Assembly (NCBI RefSeq): GCF_003265365.1
Contig: NZ_AUPM01000041.1
Coordinates: 1 to 36,352 of the forward strand
Origin: Petrotoga sp. 9PW.55.5.1
GTDB lineage: Bacteria > Thermotogota > Thermotogae > Petrotogales > Petrotogaceae
DNA length: 36,352 bases
Direction: 5' to 3'
Made by a program: the position numbers and the translations under genes. The number at the start of each line of letters is the position of its first letter. Positions within the stretch are counted from its first letter, which is position 1. This document shows, piece by piece, positions 34,197-36,352 of this stretch. The notes beneath the pieces were generated by a model. It did no database searches and was not told the origin of the DNA. It saw only the letters and a list, made by a program, of their open reading frames with translations.

Positions 34197-35564
34197 ATGG
34201 ACCTAAAAAAAAGCTTAATGAAAGTATTTGGGGCAAACTTTATATCTCTAATAGTTAGTGTTGTTAATGGTTTACTAATACCAGCTTTTTTAGAAATAGA
34301 AGAATATGCATTATTGAAAACTTATACTTTATTTATTAGTTATGTAGGTATTTTACATTTTGGTTTTTTAGATGGGATATTTATAAAATATGGGGGTAAA
34401 AATAAAGAAAAAATAAATTTAAGTCAATTAAAATATGAACACGATTTAATTTTTTATATGCAATTTTTATTAACTTTAATAAGTTTATTGATAGGGATTA
34501 TACTTAAAGATATTATTATTATAGCCTTTTCTCTTTCTATAATTCCTATAAATATGAAAACATTTTATTCATTTATATTTCAAGCACTTGGAGAATTTAA
34601 TTTATTTGCAAAAATAACATATATGTTTCCAATAACTATGCTCACATTAAATTTGTTTTTTATATACATCGTTAAAATAAATAATTATATTCCTTTTGTA
34701 ATTGCAAACCTTTCTTCATACTACATTATTTTTATTGTATTTGAATTTAAATATAGAAAATTATTTAAAACAGAAATATCTGAAAAGGTTAATTACAAAC
34801 TAATTTTTATGTCGGGGATATTTATTATGTTGGGCAATTTAGCAAATAAAGTTTTTTATTCATTAGATAGATGGTTTGTTAAGTTTCTACTAAGTGTAGA
34901 AAACTTTGCTTTTTATTCATTTGCAATATCTATGATGAGTGTAATTAACGTTTTAATTAGTTCAATATCAATGACTTTTTATCCTTATCTATCAAAAGGT
35001 TATTCAATTAATCAAATAAAAAAAATTAAAAGTTATTTAATCATAATAGGAGCAATAGCCTCTAGTGGTTATTTTGTTTTATCATTTATAGTAAATGAAT
35101 TTTTACAAAAATATAGTAGTTCATTAAGTATTATTGCTATTTTGTTTGTTGGTTTTCCAGTTACTACAGTAATAAATTCTTTATACGTTAATTTATATAA
35201 AGTTAATAAAACAGAAAAAAAGTATTTTTTTGTAGTTCTAAAAATGGTTGTAAACTCTTTCGTTTTTAATATAATAGCGATTTTAATTTCAAAAAATATT
35301 TATTCAATAGCTATAGCAACCTCTTTATCCTTTTATTTTTGGTTTTTTTATTCAGCTAAAGATTTTGATGGATTGAAAACAAATATAAAAGAAATCGTTT
35401 TTTTAACATTATATGCACCTTTATTTTTATTTTCTAGTAATTATATGAACTATATTAATGGATTTTTAATATTTTTTATTGGCATTTTTTTATTGGTATA
35501 TTTTATGTATAAAAAAGAATTCAGAGAATTAATAAATAAGATAATAAAAAAACCATCTGAATAA
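34197..35564 (+). CDS. wzx: Wzx-type flippase (polysaccharide transporter family)
   Basis: 455 residues, almost all hydrophobic, about 12 predicted spans, as in MOP-superfamily oligosaccharide flippases. The start MDLKKSLMKVFGANFISLIV with the conserved amphipathic first helix, the LDRWFVKFLLSVENFAFYS segment between helices and GFPVTTVINSLYVNLYKVNKT are typical. It moves the lipid-linked repeat unit across the inner membrane for the Wzy-type polymerase. AGAGGA precedes the ATG, 9 bases after rfbB. T-rich codons contrast with rfbA-B. It is the last gene of the cluster; IS debris starts some 30 bases beyond. Confidence 0.85.
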   Translation: MDLKKSLMKVFGANFISLIVSVVNGLLIPAFLEIEEYALLKTYTLFISYVGILHFGFLDGIFIKYGGKNKEKINLSQLKYEHDLIFYMQFLLTLISLLIGIILKDIIIIAFSLSIIPINMKTFYSFIFQALGEFNLFAKITYMFPITMLTLNLFFIYIVKINNYIPFVIANLSSYYIIFIVFEFKYRKLFKTEISEKVNYKLIFMSGIFIMLGNLANKVFYSLDRWFVKFLLSVENFAFYSFAISMMSVINVLISSISMTFYPYLSKGYSINQIKKIKSYLIIIGAIASSGYFVLSFIVNEFLQKYSSSLSIIAILFVGFPVTTVINSLYVNLYKVNKTEKKYFFVVLKMVVNSFVFNIIAILISKNIYSIAIATSLSFYFWFFYSAKDFDGLKTNIKEIVFLTLYAPLFLFSSNYMNYINGFLIFFIGIFLLVYFMYKKEFRELINKIIKKPSE

Positions 35565-35592
35565 TGATATGATACCTCCAGAGTAGACACGT

Positions 35593-35700
35593 AATTAATA
35601 AAAATGTAAAGGGTAAAATAAAAATGTAGGAAAAGTTGCAAATAAAAATGTAGGAAAAGTTGCAAATAAAAATGTACAAAAATGCACATAAAAATGGTAT
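35593..35700 (+). repeat. terminal repeat array of an IS21-type element
   Basis: Units beginning AATAAAAATGTA recur at about 35596, 35617, 35641 and 35665, with a shorter ATAAAAATGGTA at the end; the units at 35617-35640 and 35641-35664 are identical over 24 bases. Such short multiple end repeats are usual at IS21-family ends, where the transposase binds. Confidence 0.65.
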
Positions 35701-35748
35701 CTTTCTCTTAGAGTTTGAATTAGGAAAAGGAGGAGAAGGATATCGAAG

Positions 35749-36157
35749 ATGAAAGAGATGAAAAAGCAGATAGAAATAATAAAGGGGATGAAACCAGAGA
35801 AATCAGTGAAAAGGTATCCGAGGTTTGAAACATTAGAAGGATTACATGCACAGGTAGATTGGAAAGAAGATATAAAACTATAATCGAAAATAGGAGGATA
35901 CTCGAGATACTGTTACTTTGAATACAGGAAAGAAAAGACACAACAAGATGTATTTGAATGTTTAATATTGGAATTTAAGCAAACGGGAGGTGTTCCAAAA
36001 GAGATATTGTTTGACAATATGGGAACCGTTGTTGACATCAACGAAACTGGTAATGAGGGCATTTGCAAGGGTAGCAAACTTTCATTTCTTGAAAGGAACG
36101 GAGGATTTTGATTTTTTTGTTTTTTCAATTGATTTCAGAGAGGTACGAAAAACATAG
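35749..36157 (+). mobile_element. decayed IS21-family element (istA and istB remnants)
   Basis: An ATG after AAGGAGGAGAAGG opens MKEMKKQIEIIKGMKPEKS and LHAQVDWKEDIKL, then a TAA at 35881. The same frame continues GGYSRYCYFEYRKEKTQQD, GGVPKEILFDNMGTVVD: the DDE-type integrase core of IstA, with internal deletions (the usual stretch between QVDWKED and GYSRY is missing). A shifted frame from about 36046 reads KLVMRAFARVANFHFLKG with TEDFDFF, like the start of IstB, ending at 36157. Too damaged to move by itself. Confidence 0.7.
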
Positions 36158-36248
36158 TACCATAATAACAATGAATACACGGTGTTCTGATTGGCAAGAG
36201 ATATTTGGCGGCCTCACCCCCAGTTATTGGAGAATAAATAAAGAAATC

Positions 36249-36352
36249 TTACTTTTTCACAAAAATGGTTTTGGAATTAAAAAAATTATTATCATCAGAA
36301 AAGGTTCTACTAAATTCACTAGGTGTCATATAATTCAAAGAACCGTGTGGCC
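36249..36352 (-). mobile_element. 3' end of an IS3-family transposase gene, cut by the window edge
   Basis: On the minus strand the frame entering at the edge reads PHGSLNYMTPSEFSRTF and ends FVKK at the TAA at 36251-36249. PHGSLNYMTPSEF is the C-terminal signature of IS3-family OrfB integrase-type transposases (IS150/IS51-like). The left end of the element should lie between here and about 36160. Confidence 0.75.

Noticed and set aside
1-36352. tRNA, rRNA, riboswitch or replication origin
   Set aside because: No tRNA clover-leaf signatures, rRNA stretches, known riboswitch cores or iteron/DnaA clusters were seen on either strand.

Overview
The window is low-GC, strongly A/T-rich bacterial DNA. 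Nearly all of it is one accessory region: a small defence and hypothetical-gene block on the left (1-3300), a long plus-strand polysaccharide (O-antigen/exopolysaccharide) cluster (3660-35564), and insertion-sequence remains on the right (35565-36352). A beta-barrel protein inside the cluster suggests an outer membrane. The low GC, the DUF1659/DUF2922 pair and the general style of the genes fit a Petrotoga-like member of the Thermotogota, but I see no rRNA or core marker to prove it.

Left block. A minus-strand ORF joins a sigma-factor region-2-like domain to the C-terminal tail of an Rpn/PD-(D/E)XK family protein, and apparently starts at AUU. Next come a small possible membrane protein, a DUF1659-DUF2922 pair, a bidirectional terminator, and a two-gene Kiwa anti-phage system (kwaA-kwaB). 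kwaA is frameshifted in a stretch with four hexa-T tracts. Several copies of a two-hairpin repeat follow; the last lies in the leader of the polysaccharide operon.

Polysaccharide cluster. It has the parts of a Wzx/Wzy pathway: an initiating phosphoglycosyltransferase (3797), several glycosyltransferases, a Wzy-like polymerase (29736, frameshifted) and a Wzx flippase (34197). Precursor pathways visible are: a 4,6-dehydratase and aminotransferase of the LegB/LegC (bacillosamine/legionaminate) type with a broken PglD-like acetyltransferase; a UDP-HexNAc dehydrogenase; UDP-glucose dehydrogenase with UDP-glucuronate 4-epimerase; capE/F/G-type genes for UDP-N-acetyl-L-fucosamine; and rfbA-C-D-B for dTDP-L-rhamnose. 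CapK-like, CapA-like, ATP-grasp and HAD proteins are probable tailoring or assembly factors.

The cluster shows heavy recombination: two dehydrogenase genes are each bracketed by direct repeats made from pieces of the same epimerase gene, two genes are chimeric, one ugd copy is cut after about 55 codons, and four loci have simple-tract frameshifts (two in identical (TA)4 runs). The right end holds a decayed IS21-type element with its terminal repeat array and the 3' end of an IS3-type transposase gene.
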